The notes: generated by a model not told the origin, from the sequence alone. Counted from the first letter of the stretch, positions 1-9,573 are shown. The stretch is 64,000 bases of DNA from Aeromonas hydrophila subsp. hydrophila ATCC 7966 (GCF_000014805.1 NC_008570.1:1865001-1929000); one strand, 5' to 3'. A program made the numbers and translations.

Positions 1-1141
1 TCAGAACATCGACTTTATCCGGCAGCATCAGGGACAAGCCATCATCATCGCCTGCGGCACGGCCGTCAGTGCCCTGCACAAGGCGGGCATCAAACCTGAC
101 ATATATGTGGCGGTGGAGCGCACCAAGAGCTCGGCAGATTTTCTGCGCATTCTCGATGCGGATGACTTTCTAAAGGATGTGGTCTTCCTCAGCGTCGATG
201 TGATCCACCCAGAGTGCAAGACTTTTTTCCGCAAAACAGGTCTTACTTTCAAACCTAATGAACCCATGTTCTCCATGCTGGTCAGCCGGTTTAGTCAGGC
301 TTTCGAATATGAGTCCATTGAATTTTCCAACCCCTTCGTTGGTAATACCGGTCTCAACTATGCTGCCCTGCTCGGTTTCAAGCAGGTATACCTGTTCGGG
401 ATAGACAATGGTTACAAGTATGCAGACAAGCATCACTCCAGTTTGAGCCTCTATTACAACGAGAAGAAAGAAGCCAAGTACAATGAAAGTCTAAAAGATA
501 CTTTCCCGGCTCCGGGCAATTTTGGCGGGGAAGTGCGGATCAATCACCTGTTTGGTCTGGCCATTCATAATATGACGCGCGTGCTGACTGGCCATCCGGA
601 TATACACTGCCTGAATTGCAGTGATGGTGCCTACATTGACGGTGCCATCCCTCAACGGGTTGATGCTCTGCAAATCAGCGGCCCTGAGCTGGATAAAATC
701 GCTCTGCTTGATGAGCTGATGGCGCGCAGCTTTCAGCCGTTCGACATGACCAGTATCGACTTCAATGCCGCGCTCAACGTACCGCTGTTTGACGATTTGC
801 TGGAGAAGTTGCGTACCGACTGGCAAACGGTCAAATACGAACACAATGAAATATTGGCCATGATGCAGCGTCATCACGATTATCTGCTGTATTTGCTGAT
901 GAGCCGTGATTGTCATCTTTATCGCATTTTGATTGGCTCGATGAACTATTTCTACGCCAACATCATCGGTTTGATGATGACCCTGCTTGACGCTGCTCCT
1001 GACAAGTTTGAAGCCAAGATAAAAGAGGCTGAGACTATCCTCGAGCGGTTCTTTGATGATGCGAAGCCGATTTATGCCGATGCCTTCCAGCGTCACGATT
1101 CCGTTTATTTCGTGGGGCTGAATATCTTCAAGCAGAAGTAA
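1..1141 (+). CDS. Maf/DUF115-family motility accessory protein, 3' part
   Basis: The reading frame is open from the left window edge to the TAA at 1139-1141, so the N-terminal part and the start codon lie outside. About 379 residues are visible. The first part, with IIIACGTAVSALHKAGIKPD and YVAVERT, and the later GNTGLNYAALLGFKQVYLFGID resemble the MAF_flag10/DUF115 (6-hydroxymethylpterin diphosphokinase MptE-like) domain. Proteins of this family in Aeromonas and Campylobacter are linked to flagellin glycosylation with nonulosonic acids and hence to motility. The C-terminal ~120 residues look helical and carry no motif I recognise. A strong terminator follows. Family assignment is fairly secure; the exact substrate is inference. 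Confidence 0.75.
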   Translation, partial: QNIDFIRQHQGQAIIIACGTAVSALHKAGIKPDIYVAVERTKSSADFLRILDADDFLKDVVFLSVDVIHPECKTFFRKTGLTFKPNEPMFSMLVSRFSQAFEYESIEFSNPFVGNTGLNYAALLGFKQVYLFGIDNGYKYADKHHSSLSLYYNEKKEAKYNESLKDTFPAPGNFGGEVRINHLFGLAIHNMTRVLTGHPDIHCLNCSDGAYIDGAIPQRVDALQISGPELDKIALLDELMARSFQPFDMTSIDFNAALNVPLFDDLLEKLRTDWQTVKYEHNEILAMMQRHHDYLLYLLMSRDCHLYRILIGSMNYFYANIIGLMMTLLDAAPDKFEAKIKEAETILERFFDDAKPIYADAFQRHDSVYFVGLNIFKQK

Positions 1142-1172
1142 CGGCTATCCCTCATCACATGTCTGCTGAATA

Positions 1173-1203
1173 AAAAACACCGGCGCTTGCCGGTGTTTTT
1201 TTA
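1173..1203. terminator. Bidirectional intrinsic terminator between maf and btuF
   Basis: An A-rich arm ending ACACCGGC pairs with GCCGGTGT over a four-base loop (GCTT, 1185-1188). T-runs lie on both sides, so it can stop maf on plus and btuF on minus. Confidence 0.85.
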
Positions 1204-1229
1204 TTGTGAAAATAACCACGCAACGTGGC

Positions 1230-2051
1230 CTACTGGTTCGGCTGTTGCGCCTCTTCAATGGCCCGACATATCTGCTCCACGGCGTTGAGCGCTCTTGGGG
1301 TGAAACGGTGCAGTTCGTCCGAGTTGATGAGGAGTAGGCGCTGATGGCGGACGGCGTCCAGATTGGGCCACTGTTGCCAGTGGCGTAGAGCGTCGGGATC
1401 TTGACTCCCCGCCAGGATCAGCGCCGGATTGGCCTTGATTACCTGTTCCAGGCTGACCTGAGGGTAGGGCGTGCGGGCCGCTGCCATCACGTTTTCCCCG
1501 CCGCACAGCTTGATGGCCTGGGCGGGCCAGGCATTGCCGCTAACGCTGGTGAGCGGTGGATACCAGAGCTGATAAAACACCTTGATATGTTTTGGCTTGC
1601 CGTAGCGCTGCCCAAGTGCGGCCAGGCGGGCGAGATAGGCATCGGCCTCGGCATTGGCGGTTTGTCCCACCCCCAATGTTTTTCCCAGCACCCGCATCTC
1701 GGTGGCGAGGGAGGCAAAGTCGGTCGGTTCTGAATAGAACACCGGGATCCCCAGCTGCTCGACGGGGGCCAGCATACGGGATTGGGCGGAGCGCCAGGCG
1801 ACGATCAAGTCGGGCTTTTGGGCCAGCAGGGCTTCCAGATTGATGCTGCGGTAGTTGGCCACCTGGGGCAGGCGTTTGACCTCGGGGGGATAATCGGAGG
1901 CATCGTCGGTGGCCACGATGCGATCACCGGCACCGATGGTAAACAGCAGTTCGGTCAGATGAGGAGTGAGGCTGACGATGCGTGTCGGCGTCCCGGCCAG
2001 CAGGGCGGGCGACACGCACAACAGGCAGAGCAGGGTGAACCATTTAGCCAT
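1230..2051 (-). CDS. btuF: Vitamin B12 ABC transporter substrate-binding protein BtuF
   Basis: Periplasmic cobalamin-binding protein that delivers B12 to BtuCD. 273 residues (E. coli about 266). The chosen start ([12 protein letters not shown]) gives a signal peptide with cleavage near ALLAG; the frame is open further upstream but that part lies inside cbiB. Family features: RIVSLTPHLTELLF at the mature N-terminus, SDYPPEVKRLPQV, LEALLAQKPDLIVAWR, and the C-lobe segment LCGGENVMAAARTPYPQVSLEQV. The ATG overlaps the 3' end of cbiB by 8 bases, so translation is probably coupled in an mtnN-cbiB-btuF operon. Pairing of mtnN with btuF is also seen in enterics. Confidence 0.93.
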   Translation of the reverse strand: MAKWFTLLCLLCVSPALLAGTPTRIVSLTPHLTELLFTIGAGDRIVATDDASDYPPEVKRLPQVANYRSINLEALLAQKPDLIVAWRSAQSRMLAPVEQLGIPVFYSEPTDFASLATEMRVLGKTLGVGQTANAEADAYLARLAALGQRYGKPKHIKVFYQLWYPPLTSVSGNAWPAQAIKLCGGENVMAAARTPYPQVSLEQVIKANPALILAGSQDPDALRHWQQWPNLDAVRHQRLLLINSDELHRFTPRALNAVEQICRAIEEAQQPNQ

Positions 2052-2994
2052 GCAGCTGCTCCAGCACAGTGAGCAGCAATGCCAGCGCCAGCCAGCCCCA
2101 ACCGGCTTGTTGCAGACGGTTGAGCAGACGCAGGGCCGTGCTGGCCTCCGGCTCGGCGGCGGCGTCAAACACGGGGAAACGGACCAAGCAGCCCTGATAG
2201 TAACGGGGACCACCGAGCTTGCAGCCCAGCGAGCCAGACAGCAGTGCCAGTAGTATTCCCATGGCGGGGTAGGGCCAGCGTATCGCCGTGCGCAGCCGGC
2301 TTGCCAGCTGGCGCAGCTGGGTCAGGCACAAGGGCAGGGCCAGCAACAAGATGGCAGGGGTACACAGGGCCTGATAGAGCACGGCGGCGGCCCGGCCAAA
2401 GTGGGCAAAGGCTGGCAGTTTCGGGCTCCAGCCCTGATTCATCAACTGGGCGAGGCGCCACAGCAGGGCGCCTTGCACCCCCGCCAGGGCAAACCCCAGC
2501 AGAGGGCCGGCCCACTGTCCTATCAGGCGCAGGGCACAGCTTTCGCTGACCGCCTTGGCAAGCCCCATCAGGGAGAGCTTGCCGGTGTCGCGTCTGAGCC
2601 AGGGGGCGGCCTGCAGCCGGGCCACCACCAAGGTATCCTGGTCTGTCAGCGCGCGAGTGGCACGGGCCAGCTCCCGTAGCGGACGCGATTCCAGCATCAG
2701 CAGCAGAAACAGCAGATCGAACAGCGGCTCCGAGAGCGAGAGATTGCGCACCGCCCAGAGTCCGGCGGCGCAAGGCAGCCAGACAATCAGCATGGCCAGC
2801 AGACCGGCCTGCAATTGCTGCCCGGGGGCGCCATCGGGGCGACACACCTTGTGACCCAGCCGGGTCAACAGCGGTACGACGGCGGAGAGCCGATAGTGGG
2901 CCGGCCAGGGCACGATGGCCTCCAGCAGGGCGGCCCCGAGCAAGATGGCCGCCGGAGTGGCGGCCATCTGTTCCAGCGTGGTGAGTGGGATCAC
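2044..2994 (-). CDS. cbiB: Adenosylcobinamide-phosphate synthase CbiB/CobD family
   Basis: Inner-membrane protein of 316 residues matching the CobD/CbiB family, which attaches the aminopropanol arm to adenosylcobyric acid in cobalamin assembly. Several hydrophobic segments are visible (for example [18 protein letters not shown] and [10 protein letters not shown]). The family-like stretch [23 protein letters not shown] lies about residues 113-135, and [12 protein letters not shown] is near the C-terminus. GTG start at 2994, overlapping the mtnN stop (GTGA). No other B12-synthesis gene is in the window, so a salvage role together with BtuF is plausible but inferred. Confidence 0.85.
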
Positions 2995-3683
2995 AGCTTG
3001 CCGAGCATCTTGATGATCACCTCGGCGGAGTGCTTGCCGGCCACCTCGATGAAGGCATCGAAGGATTCAACCTGTTCCTTGCCGGCGATGTCGGACATGG
3101 CACGCACCACCAGATAGGGCACCTTGAACATGTGGCACACCTGACCGATGGCCGCCCCTTCCATCTCGACCGCCAGCATCTGCGGGAAGTCGGCACGGGC
3201 TTTGGCGATGGCGTCCGGCTTGCACATGAACTGATCGCCGGTGCAGATGAGGCCGACTTTGGTCTGATGCTTGCCCTGTTCGGCGATGCAATCCTGGGCG
3301 ACAGCGATGAGCGTCTCGTCGCAGGGGAAGGCGGCCGGTTGCTGCGCCATCTGGCCCATCTCGTAGCCAAAAGCGGTGACATCCACATCGTGGAAGCGCA
3401 TCTCGCTGGCGATCACCACGTCACCAATGTGCAGGTCCTGGGCAAAGCCGCCGGCAGAGCCGGTATTGATGACGCAGTCGGGAGCGAATTTTTCCAGCAG
3501 CAGGCTGGTGGCGACGCTGGCGGCGACTTTACCGATGCCGGAGCGGGTCAGGATCACTTCTTTGCCTGCCAGGGTGCCCTGATAGAACTCGCAGCCGCCC
3601 AGTTGCAGGGTGGTCGGGTTGCTCATCTGGCTGCGCAGCAGGGCCACTTCCTGTTCCATGGCGCCGATAATACCTACTTTCAT
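2991..3683 (-). CDS. mtnN: 5'-methylthioadenosine/S-adenosylhomocysteine nucleosidase
   Basis: MtnN (Pfs) hydrolyses MTA, S-adenosylhomocysteine and 5'-deoxyadenosine, feeding methionine salvage and the LuxS/autoinducer-2 route. 230 residues, as in E. coli. Begins [34 protein letters not shown] and [14 protein letters not shown] (substrate pocket) are intact, and RAMSDIAG carries the catalytic Asp. ATG at 3683 has GAGG six bases upstream; an in-frame GTG one codon earlier is too close to it. First gene of the overlapping mtnN-cbiB-btuF set. 5'-Deoxyadenosine removal links logically to B12 and radical-SAM metabolism. Confidence 0.96.
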
Positions 3684-3790
3684 CACTCACCTCGTCTTGA
3701 TGGCCATGCGGCCGAATAAGTTGTTGTGGATCATAACAAAAGTTGGCGATGGCGCCGAGCATTCCGATGCTGTGCGATGTGAAGGGGCGC

Positions 3791-4549
3791 TTAAGGGTAG
3801 CGCTTGGCCAGGTCAGCCAGCTCGCTGCTGTCCGCCAGCCGTTGCAGGGCATTGGCGAACAGGGCCAACCGGGCAGGGGAGGTGTGCTGGTAAAACAGGA
3901 TGTAGAAGGGGATGGTTTCCATGGCGGTGGGGAGGATGCGAATTTGGCCGCTCAGATGGTGGCGCAGCAGGTCGGCCTCAAAGCCGGGTGAGCGGTAGTA
4001 GACGAAGCGCCCTCGTTTCATCAGCAGCTTGTCGTAATTGGCGGCACTGCTGATCCCTCCGCTGTCGATGATGAGCCCCTGCAGGGCCTGCAGCCGTTCG
4101 ATGGCGCCGCTGCCGTGATTGATGAGGATGATACCCTCTTCGCCAAGGGCCCTGACGTCGTCCCACTGGCGGATCTCGACCGGATCATCGCTGCGCACCG
4201 CCAAGTGGTAGCGCACGGTGAAGATGGGGGGCTGCAGATAGAGGAAGTGGTTGCGACGGTCCGGGTTGTCGCCCACGCCGCAGATGAAGTCGAGCTGGCC
4301 GAAACGCACCTGTTTCTCCAGTCGCTTGAGGGGCACAAAGCGCTGATCGCCCTGGATGCGCAGGGCGGGCTCCTGGCGCTCCAGCAATCGAAACAGCTCG
4401 ACGCAGAACCCTCCGATGCGGCCATCTGCCATCTGGGTGTATTTGGGGGCGGACTCGGGCTGCGCCGCCGTACGATAGATTTCGGTGGCAGAGACGGCCC
4501 GGTGAGCGACTGCCAGCAGACAACCCAGCATCATCACCCGGAATATCAT
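3791..4549 (-). CDS. Periplasmic amino-acid-type substrate-binding protein (SBP_bac_3)
   Basis: 252 residues with an N-terminal signal peptide (MIFRVMMLGCLLAVAHRAVS, cleavage near AVSA). The rest resembles family 3 solute-binding proteins: GRIGGFCVELFRLL, then VRFGQLDFICGVGDNPDRR and FLYLQPPIFTVRYHLAVR. Such proteins bind amino acids or small organic ligands in the periplasm. No permease or ATPase gene is adjacent, so this is an orphan binding protein, which Aeromonas and Vibrio often carry. Ligand not predictable. It may be monocistronic; no convincing terminator is seen between it and mtnN upstream. Confidence 0.75.
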   Translation of the reverse strand: MIFRVMMLGCLLAVAHRAVSATEIYRTAAQPESAPKYTQMADGRIGGFCVELFRLLERQEPALRIQGDQRFVPLKRLEKQVRFGQLDFICGVGDNPDRRNHFLYLQPPIFTVRYHLAVRSDDPVEIRQWDDVRALGEEGIILINHGSGAIERLQALQGLIIDSGGISSAANYDKLLMKRGRFVYYRSPGFEADLLRHHLSGQIRILPTAMETIPFYILFYQHTSPARLALFANALQRLADSSELADLAKRYP

Positions 4550-4638
4550 GTCATGCTGGCCCTCGATGCGTGGGGAAATGTGGCGTTAGCCGGTCACGGC
4601 GCTAGTGCTCAAACATTACGCCATATATCAGAACCTTA

Positions 4639-5571
4639 TCAACCAAGCGCCGTATCGAGGGTCATCATCAAGGCAAACCCGGCCATCAGGCCCAGGGTAG
4701 CGTGGGTCTGGTGGCCATTGCGGTGAGTCTCGGGGATCACCTCGTGAGAGACCACGAACAGCATGGCGCCGGCGGCCAGTCCGAGGCCGATGGGATAGGC
4801 GATGGCCAGCCCGCTGGAGAGGCCGACGCCGAGCAGGGCCCCGAGCGGCTCAAGCAGGCCGCTGCCGATGGCGACCAGCACGGCTTTGCCGGGCCGAAAA
4901 CCGGCGGCGCACATGGCAAGCGCCACCGCCAGCCCTTCCGGTATGTCCTGCAACGCGATGGCGGTGGTGAGCGGCAGACCCACCGACATGTCACCCTGCG
5001 AGAAACTCACCCCGATGGCCATCCCTTCCGGCAGGTTGTGGAGGGCGATGGCAAACACGAACAACCAGACCCGGGAGCAGCTCTCGTGACCGGGACCACA
5101 GGGACCGGTCTTGTCATGCTCATGGGGGGTGAATTGATCGAGCCCCAGCATCAGCAGCACCCCGAGGGTCATGCCTGCCACTACCACGGCGGCGGCGAGA
5201 AAGCCGTCGCCGGTGATCCCCTCTGCCGCCTCGAGCCCCGGCAGCAGCAGGGAGAAGGCGCTGGCCGCCAGCATCATGCCGGCGGCAAAGCCCAGCATGC
5301 TATCCTCCACCCGCTGGGGGACCGAACGCAGAAAGAGGGCAGGCAAGGCGCCGAGCGCGGTGGCGGCAAAGCCGGCCAGGCCGCCGAGCAGGCCGTAGCG
5401 AACGCCGGGGCTGATGTCGCCGGCGGCCAGCATCACCAGGCTCTGCAGCAGCAACAGCACGACGGCCGCCAGTGCAACGAGCAGGCCGACGGCGATCACC
5501 GGGCGTGCCCGCAGTTGCTCGCGCAGCTGGGCAGACCAGGAGGAAAGGGGCAGGGCCGACGCGTTATCCAT
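4639..5571 (-). CDS. ZIP-family divalent metal transporter (GufA/ZupT-like)
   Basis: 310-residue inner-membrane protein with about eight hydrophobic segments. The two ZIP metal-site motifs are intact: HNLPEGMAIGV and, about 30 residues on, LQDIPEGLAVAL. A His/Cys-rich loop (FTPHEHDKTGPCGPGHESC) precedes the first and could hold metal before entry. The start MDNASALPLSSW (5571) is preceded by AGAGAGGTGATCTTC; the frame continues upstream but without a better ribosome site. Family members import Zn2+, Fe2+, Mn2+ or other divalent ions; which ion is used here cannot be read from sequence. Length fits the GufA-like branch better than the about 260-residue ZupT. Confidence 0.85.
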   Translation of the reverse strand: MDNASALPLSSWSAQLREQLRARPVIAVGLLVALAAVVLLLLQSLVMLAAGDISPGVRYGLLGGLAGFAATALGALPALFLRSVPQRVEDSMLGFAAGMMLAASAFSLLLPGLEAAEGITGDGFLAAAVVVAGMTLGVLLMLGLDQFTPHEHDKTGPCGPGHESCSRVWLFVFAIALHNLPEGMAIGVSFSQGDMSVGLPLTTAIALQDIPEGLAVALAMCAAGFRPGKAVLVAIGSGLLEPLGALLGVGLSSGLAIAYPIGLGLAAGAMLFVVSHEVIPETHRNGHQTHATLGLMAGFALMMTLDTALG

Positions 5572-5948
5572 GAAGATCACCTCTCTTGCTTGATGACTGG
5601 GACGGCGAGGCGCCATCCTGGGACTCTTGCATTACAGCGAGCCGGGCCTGACTTGTCCATGCCGGTGCATCGATTGCATTCATCGGCTAACTATTTGAAA
5701 TGATTTGGTCGCCTTGAATAGTTTGTGATGAAGGTCAGGTTGTACGAAAAAACAACTTGCTTTGTTGCGGCGAAAGCTGGTGAAGGAGTAGGCAGGTTTG
5801 TGGTAAAGTGCCGCCCTCGCGAAACCCACCCTTCCCTTGGTCTTTCGCAACGTCCCATCTCCCGCCAGGAAAGCCCGGGTTACCAGTTCATACGGATGTG
5901 ATCGCCACTGTGCACCTGCTTGTCAGCAGTCGAGGATCACCAGCCACC
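5572..5948. other. Divergent intergenic region, ZIP transporter / chemoreceptor
   Basis: 377 bases between two divergent genes, so it should hold both promoters. A small hairpin GTTGT-acgaaaa-ACAAC lies near 5740. I see no sigma-28 box of the TAAA-N15-GCCGATAA type upstream of the chemoreceptor and no clear Zur or Fur box. Confidence 0.4.
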
Positions 5949-7580
5949 ATGTTTTACAAAAATCTGTCTATCGGCAAAAAGATTGCCGTGGTCTTTGCGG
6001 TCATTGCCGCCGTCAACGTGATATTCGGTATTTTTCTCTCCAGCGAGCTGCGCGGCGTGCGCGATCGCGTGCTGAATTTTACCGACTCCACCCTGCCGAG
6101 CGTGCTCTCGGTCGAGAACCTGCTCTACGACGTATCCTACGTGCGCCGTGCCCAGTTTGCCCTGCTGATGGTGGATGACGCCAGCGATCTGCAGGCGCGT
6201 CGCGGCCGGATCCAGGCCAGCGTCCAGAAAGTCGAGCAGGCCTTTCGTGCCTATGAGGCCACGGTCGGTGCCGACCATGAGCGTCAGGTGTTCAACCGCG
6301 CCAAGCAGGAGTGGCAACGCTACCTGAACTCGGTCAATGTGGTGGATCAACTGCTGGTGCAGGGTCAGCTGGCCCAGGCCAAGGATCAGCTGTTCCAGTC
6401 CAACCCCATTTATGGCGAGCTGGAGCAGGCGGTCAACGGTCTGGTGGAAGTGAACCTCGGCTTCGTGAAAGAGAACCGTGGCAGCCTGCTTGGCAGCGTC
6501 AACATGGTGACCAGTTTTGCCATGGTGAGCATCGGCAGCTTGCTGCTGTTCATGGTGGCCATGACCTGGTTCCTGACCCGCCAGATCTGCCTGCCGCTGC
6601 AGGCCGTGGTGGCGCAGGCCAACGCCATCGCCGCCGGTGATCTGACCCATCAGCTGGATCGCCAGCACATCGGTCGCGACGAGCTGGGCATGCTGGCCAA
6701 GGCCTCCCTCAAGATGCAGGACAACCTGCGTGGCCTGATTGAAGAGGTGGTGGCCGCTGTGACTCAGCTGGGGGCCGCCATTGAAGAGGTGAGCGCCGTC
6801 TCCGAGCAGTCGGCACAGGGGATCCAGAGCCAGCAGCAGGAGATCTCGCTGGTCGCCACCGCCATGGCCCAGATGAAGGCCACCGTGGCCGATGTGGCAG
6901 GCAACACCGAGACCGCATCCGAGTCGGCCAGCTCCGCCAATGCCTTGGCACGCCGTGGCAATCAGGATGTGCAGAGCTCGCTGATGTCCATCACCCGGGT
7001 TGCGGAAGAGATTGAACAGGCGGGCACCCTGGTTACCGAACTGGAGCGTGAATCCGCCCAGATCAACGTGGTAGTTGACGTGATCCGCGGCATCGCCGAT
7101 CAGACCAACCTGCTGGCACTCAACGCCGCGATCGAGGCTGCCCGCGCCGGCGAGCAGGGCCGCGGCTTTGCGGTGGTGGCCGACGAGGTGCGCACCCTGG
7201 CGGGTCGCACCCAGGCTTCCACCGGCGAGATCGTTGCCATCATCGAAACCCTGCAGGCCCGTGCCAACCAGGCCAAAGAGGTGACCGGCCAGAGCTGCGA
7301 GATGATCCGCCAGTGCGTGGAGCAGAGCGAGCAGACCAGCAACGGCATCCAGCAGATTGAAGAGGCGGTGGCCCAGATCGCTGACATGGCCATTCAGATC
7401 GCCAGCGCCTGTGGCGAGCAGGATGCGGTCTCCGATGAGCTGGGTCGCAACGTGGAGCGGATCAACGAATCCTCCAACGAGGTCGCTGTTGGGGCCGATC
7501 ATACCGCCCGCGCCTGCCTGGAATTGAGCCAGCTGGCTGCCGGTCTGCGTCAGACCATCGGTCGTTTCCGTCTGGCGTAA
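5949..7580 (+). CDS. Methyl-accepting chemotaxis protein
   Basis: 543-residue transmembrane chemoreceptor. TM1 about residues 12-32; periplasmic four-helix-bundle-like domain about 33-186; TM2 about 187-209; HAMP about 211-262; then the cytoplasmic signalling coiled coil. The hairpin tip [20 protein letters not shown] is fully conserved and is where CheA/CheW dock. The protein ends TIGRFRLA with no CheR-tethering pentapeptide. The first upstream in-frame ATG would add 47 unlikely residues; [12 protein letters not shown] is a typical receptor N-terminus and is preceded by GAGG about 14 bases upstream. Ligand unknown. No che genes are nearby; followed by its own terminator. Confidence 0.92.
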   Translation: MFYKNLSIGKKIAVVFAVIAAVNVIFGIFLSSELRGVRDRVLNFTDSTLPSVLSVENLLYDVSYVRRAQFALLMVDDASDLQARRGRIQASVQKVEQAFRAYEATVGADHERQVFNRAKQEWQRYLNSVNVVDQLLVQGQLAQAKDQLFQSNPIYGELEQAVNGLVEVNLGFVKENRGSLLGSVNMVTSFAMVSIGSLLLFMVAMTWFLTRQICLPLQAVVAQANAIAAGDLTHQLDRQHIGRDELGMLAKASLKMQDNLRGLIEEVVAAVTQLGAAIEEVSAVSEQSAQGIQSQQQEISLVATAMAQMKATVADVAGNTETASESASSANALARRGNQDVQSSLMSITRVAEEIEQAGTLVTELERESAQINVVVDVIRGIADQTNLLALNAAIEAARAGEQGRGFAVVADEVRTLAGRTQASTGEIVAIIETLQARANQAKEVTGQSCEMIRQCVEQSEQTSNGIQQIEEAVAQIADMAIQIASACGEQDAVSDELGRNVERINESSNEVAVGADHTARACLELSQLAAGLRQTIGRFRLA

Positions 7581-7635
7581 TGCTGCCAGGCGCCAGGGAG
7601 GGCGACACAACCGCAGCTTGTATTGGCAGGCACCC

Positions 7636-7667
7636 AAACAACCCGGCTCTGGCCGGGTTGTTTGTTA
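7636..7667 (+). terminator. Intrinsic terminator of the chemoreceptor gene
   Basis: Perfect 12-bp stem AAACAACCCGGC / GCCGGGTTGTTT with a TCTG loop (7648-7651), then a T-rich tail. Confidence 0.85.
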
Positions 7668-7990
7668 TTGGCCAGTGGCCACGCTCTGGAACATCTGGTT
7701 TGCAATGAAGGGAGTGCAAAGCGGGTTTGGTGAACGGCGCGGCAAGCTCGCGACGGCAGAGGCCGGCAGCCGGGGTGGTCTGTGAGCTGCTTGAGGGGCG
7801 AGGCCGGGTGGTGGCGCAGTGCTGGTTCTGGTTAGAAGGGGGGCGCATCCTCTTGCCGCGCTGACGAGACATCTACAAAGGCCGCCTTGCCTGGGCAACG
7901 GATGCAGCCACCCCGATGGGATAGGTAGGGCAATGACGTGTGGGGATATGGGCGCAGACTGGCACGCTTTCCTTGCTGACGGCCATAAAA
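7668..7990. other. Convergent spacer between chemoreceptor and suhB, no gene seen
   Basis: About 320 bases between two terminators of converging genes. Short frames exist on both strands but have Arg/Pro/Gly-rich shadow composition and no ribosome binding sites. I see no RNA gene or repeat here. Confidence 0.5.
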
Positions 7991-8018
7991 AAACCCGGCC
8001 TGGGCCGGGTTTGTGGTA
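7991..8018 (-). terminator. Intrinsic terminator of suhB
   Basis: Stem AAACCCGGCC / GGCCGGGTTT with a two-base loop at 8001-8002. Read on minus it is followed by a T-run (the A-run at 7987-7993), so it terminates suhB. Confidence 0.8.
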
Positions 8019-8039
8019 CGTGTGCTGCGAGAGGCTGGC

Positions 8040-8843
8040 TTATTTGGCCAGGGACTCCGGCAGGTTCTCACGGATCTTGCCGAGCATCTCTTTCAGAACG
8101 CGCGGGTTGGCAACCACGATGTTGCCGGAGTTTTCATAGTTGTGACCACCGACGAAGTCGGTGACGATGGCGCCGGCCTCTTTGGCCAGCAGCTCACCGG
8201 CTGCGGTATCCCAGGGTTTCAAGCCGATTTCCCAGAAACCGTCGACGCGACCGGCAGCCACGTAGGCCAGATCCAGTGCGGCAGAGCCGGCACGACGGAT
8301 GTCGGCACACTCGATGAACATGCTCTGGAACATCTTCAGGTACGGCTCGATGTGGTGCTTCTGCTTGAACGGGAAACCGGTGGCCAGGATGGTGCCGGCC
8401 AGCTCTTTGGCCTTGCCGACACGGATGCGATAACCGTTCAGCTGGGCGCCGCTACCACGGGTAGCAGTAAACAGCTCGTCACGGATCGGATCGTAAACAA
8501 CGGCTTGTTCAGTCTTGCCCTTCACGCGCAGGGCGATGGAGACAGCAAAGTGCGGAATGCCTTTGACCAGGTTGGTCGTGCCATCCAGTGGGTCAATGAT
8601 CCATTGGTAGTCCGGATTGGTACCGGTAATCTCACCAGACTCTTCAGCCACGATGCTGTGTTCCGGGTAAGATTTTTTGATGGTGTGAATGATGGCCGCT
8701 TCGGCTTCACGGTCAACGTTGGTCACGAAGTCATTGCTGCCTTTCTGGATAACCTCGATGTTCTCGGGTTGAGAGAAGGCTTTTACTACTACTTGACCGG
8801 CGTTGCGCGCAGCGCGCACGGCGATATTCAGCATCGGATGCAT
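8040..8843 (-). CDS. suhB: Inositol-1-monophosphatase / rRNA processing factor SuhB
   Basis: 267 residues, the same length as E. coli SuhB. Mg2+-dependent phosphatase fold: VAEESG supplies metal ligands, WIIDPLDGTTN is the family signature, and PWDTAAGELLAKEAGA is the C-terminal metal/substrate motif. In E. coli SuhB also binds RNA polymerase/NusA within rRNA antitermination complexes, which is probably its main job. The start MHPMLNIAVRAAR matches the family N-terminus; the frame extends upstream without support. In enterics suhB is divergent from trmJ-iscR; here trmJ lies 35 kb away, so that neighbourhood has been rearranged. Confidence 0.95.
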   Translation of the reverse strand: MHPMLNIAVRAARNAGQVVVKAFSQPENIEVIQKGSNDFVTNVDREAEAAIIHTIKKSYPEHSIVAEESGEITGTNPDYQWIIDPLDGTTNLVKGIPHFAVSIALRVKGKTEQAVVYDPIRDELFTATRGSGAQLNGYRIRVGKAKELAGTILATGFPFKQKHHIEPYLKMFQSMFIECADIRRAGSAALDLAYVAAGRVDGFWEIGLKPWDTAAGELLAKEAGAIVTDFVGGHNYENSGNIVVANPRVLKEMLGKIRENLPESLAK

Positions 8844-9044
8844 AGGTTCACCACTGGATGTTAAAGAACGGGGAATAAAAGGACGCGGTATCATACCAGT
8901 CTTCGCGAGAATGGCAACCGTTATACGCCATCCCCCCAGCCTTGGCGACTGCCAGATCTGACGGCTCCAATATAGGCTCCTTTTGGTCTAGTCTTATGGG
9001 CAGCAGCCGAATAACAGGCTGCATTGAGCATAGGGACGTGGATC

Positions 9045-9500
9045 ATGAATTTGTCATTAGTCAGTCAAAAACCGTCGGCAATCACTACCCAGGGGCTGCT
9101 GGCTGCCTTGCGCGCATCGACCGGATATGGCGACTACTTCAACGAGGTGAGCATTGCCCAGCCTTGCCAATGGCAGCCAGGCAAGGAAGAGGCGGCGATC
9201 TTGCTGCTCGATGGCGATGCGGCCTGGCCGGAATTTGCCTGGCAGCGCAACAGCGATACGTTCGGCTTGCCGGTGTTGCCGCTGCTGATGCGCAAAGGCG
9301 ATGCCACCCTCACCATTCAGGGGCCGGACGTGCGGGACCCGCGCTTCTACTTCGTCTCAAACGGTATCGTGCTGGAAGAGTCTGAACTCGCCGATCCCGC
9401 CTGCAGCCGGGTGCTGCTGAGCAAACTGGAGTCCTACTTCCCGCTCTTGTCCCGCCTGATCCTGCTGCGCCAGCGCCAACCCATGGGGTTGTGCAACTAG
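9045..9500 (+). CDS. Conserved-looking protein of unknown function
   Basis: 151 residues starting MNLSLVSQKPSAITTQGLLA. I do not recognise a family. It is soluble, with no signal peptide or membrane segment. It is moderately acidic and ends in a hydrophobic/basic patch (LSRLILLRQRQPMGLCN). Codon use matches its neighbours, which argues for a real gene. ATG at 9045 is chosen; a purine-rich TAGGGA lies about 10 bases upstream. It stands alone between divergent suhB and the downstream transferase gene, followed by a large inverted repeat at 9530-9573 that may end its transcript. Confidence 0.6.
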   Translation: MNLSLVSQKPSAITTQGLLAALRASTGYGDYFNEVSIAQPCQWQPGKEEAAILLLDGDAAWPEFAWQRNSDTFGLPVLPLLMRKGDATLTIQGPDVRDPRFYFVSNGIVLEESELADPACSRVLLSKLESYFPLLSRLILLRQRQPMGLCN

Positions 9501-9529
9501 TCACGATCCTCCATGCGTCCGGGCTGTTC

Positions 9530-9573
9530 AAGCGGCACAATATTTGTCATAACTGACCAGTATTGTGCCGCTT
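9530..9573. repeat. 13-bp perfect inverted repeat, probable transcript-end hairpin
   Basis: AAGCGGCACAATA (9530-9542) and TATTGTGCCGCTT (9561-9573) are exact complements around an 18-base spacer. It lacks a good T-run, so it may be a weak terminator, an mRNA-stabilising hairpin or a protein-binding site. Confidence 0.7.

Noticed and set aside
4702..5703. A 333-codon frame on plus opposite the ZIP transporter
   Set aside because: Gln/Gly/His-rich with no family; the minus strand has intact ZIP motifs and a ribosome site.
5937..7637. A 566-codon open frame on minus opposite the chemoreceptor
   Set aside because: Shadow of a conserved coding region; repetitive His/Leu/Gly content and no motif.
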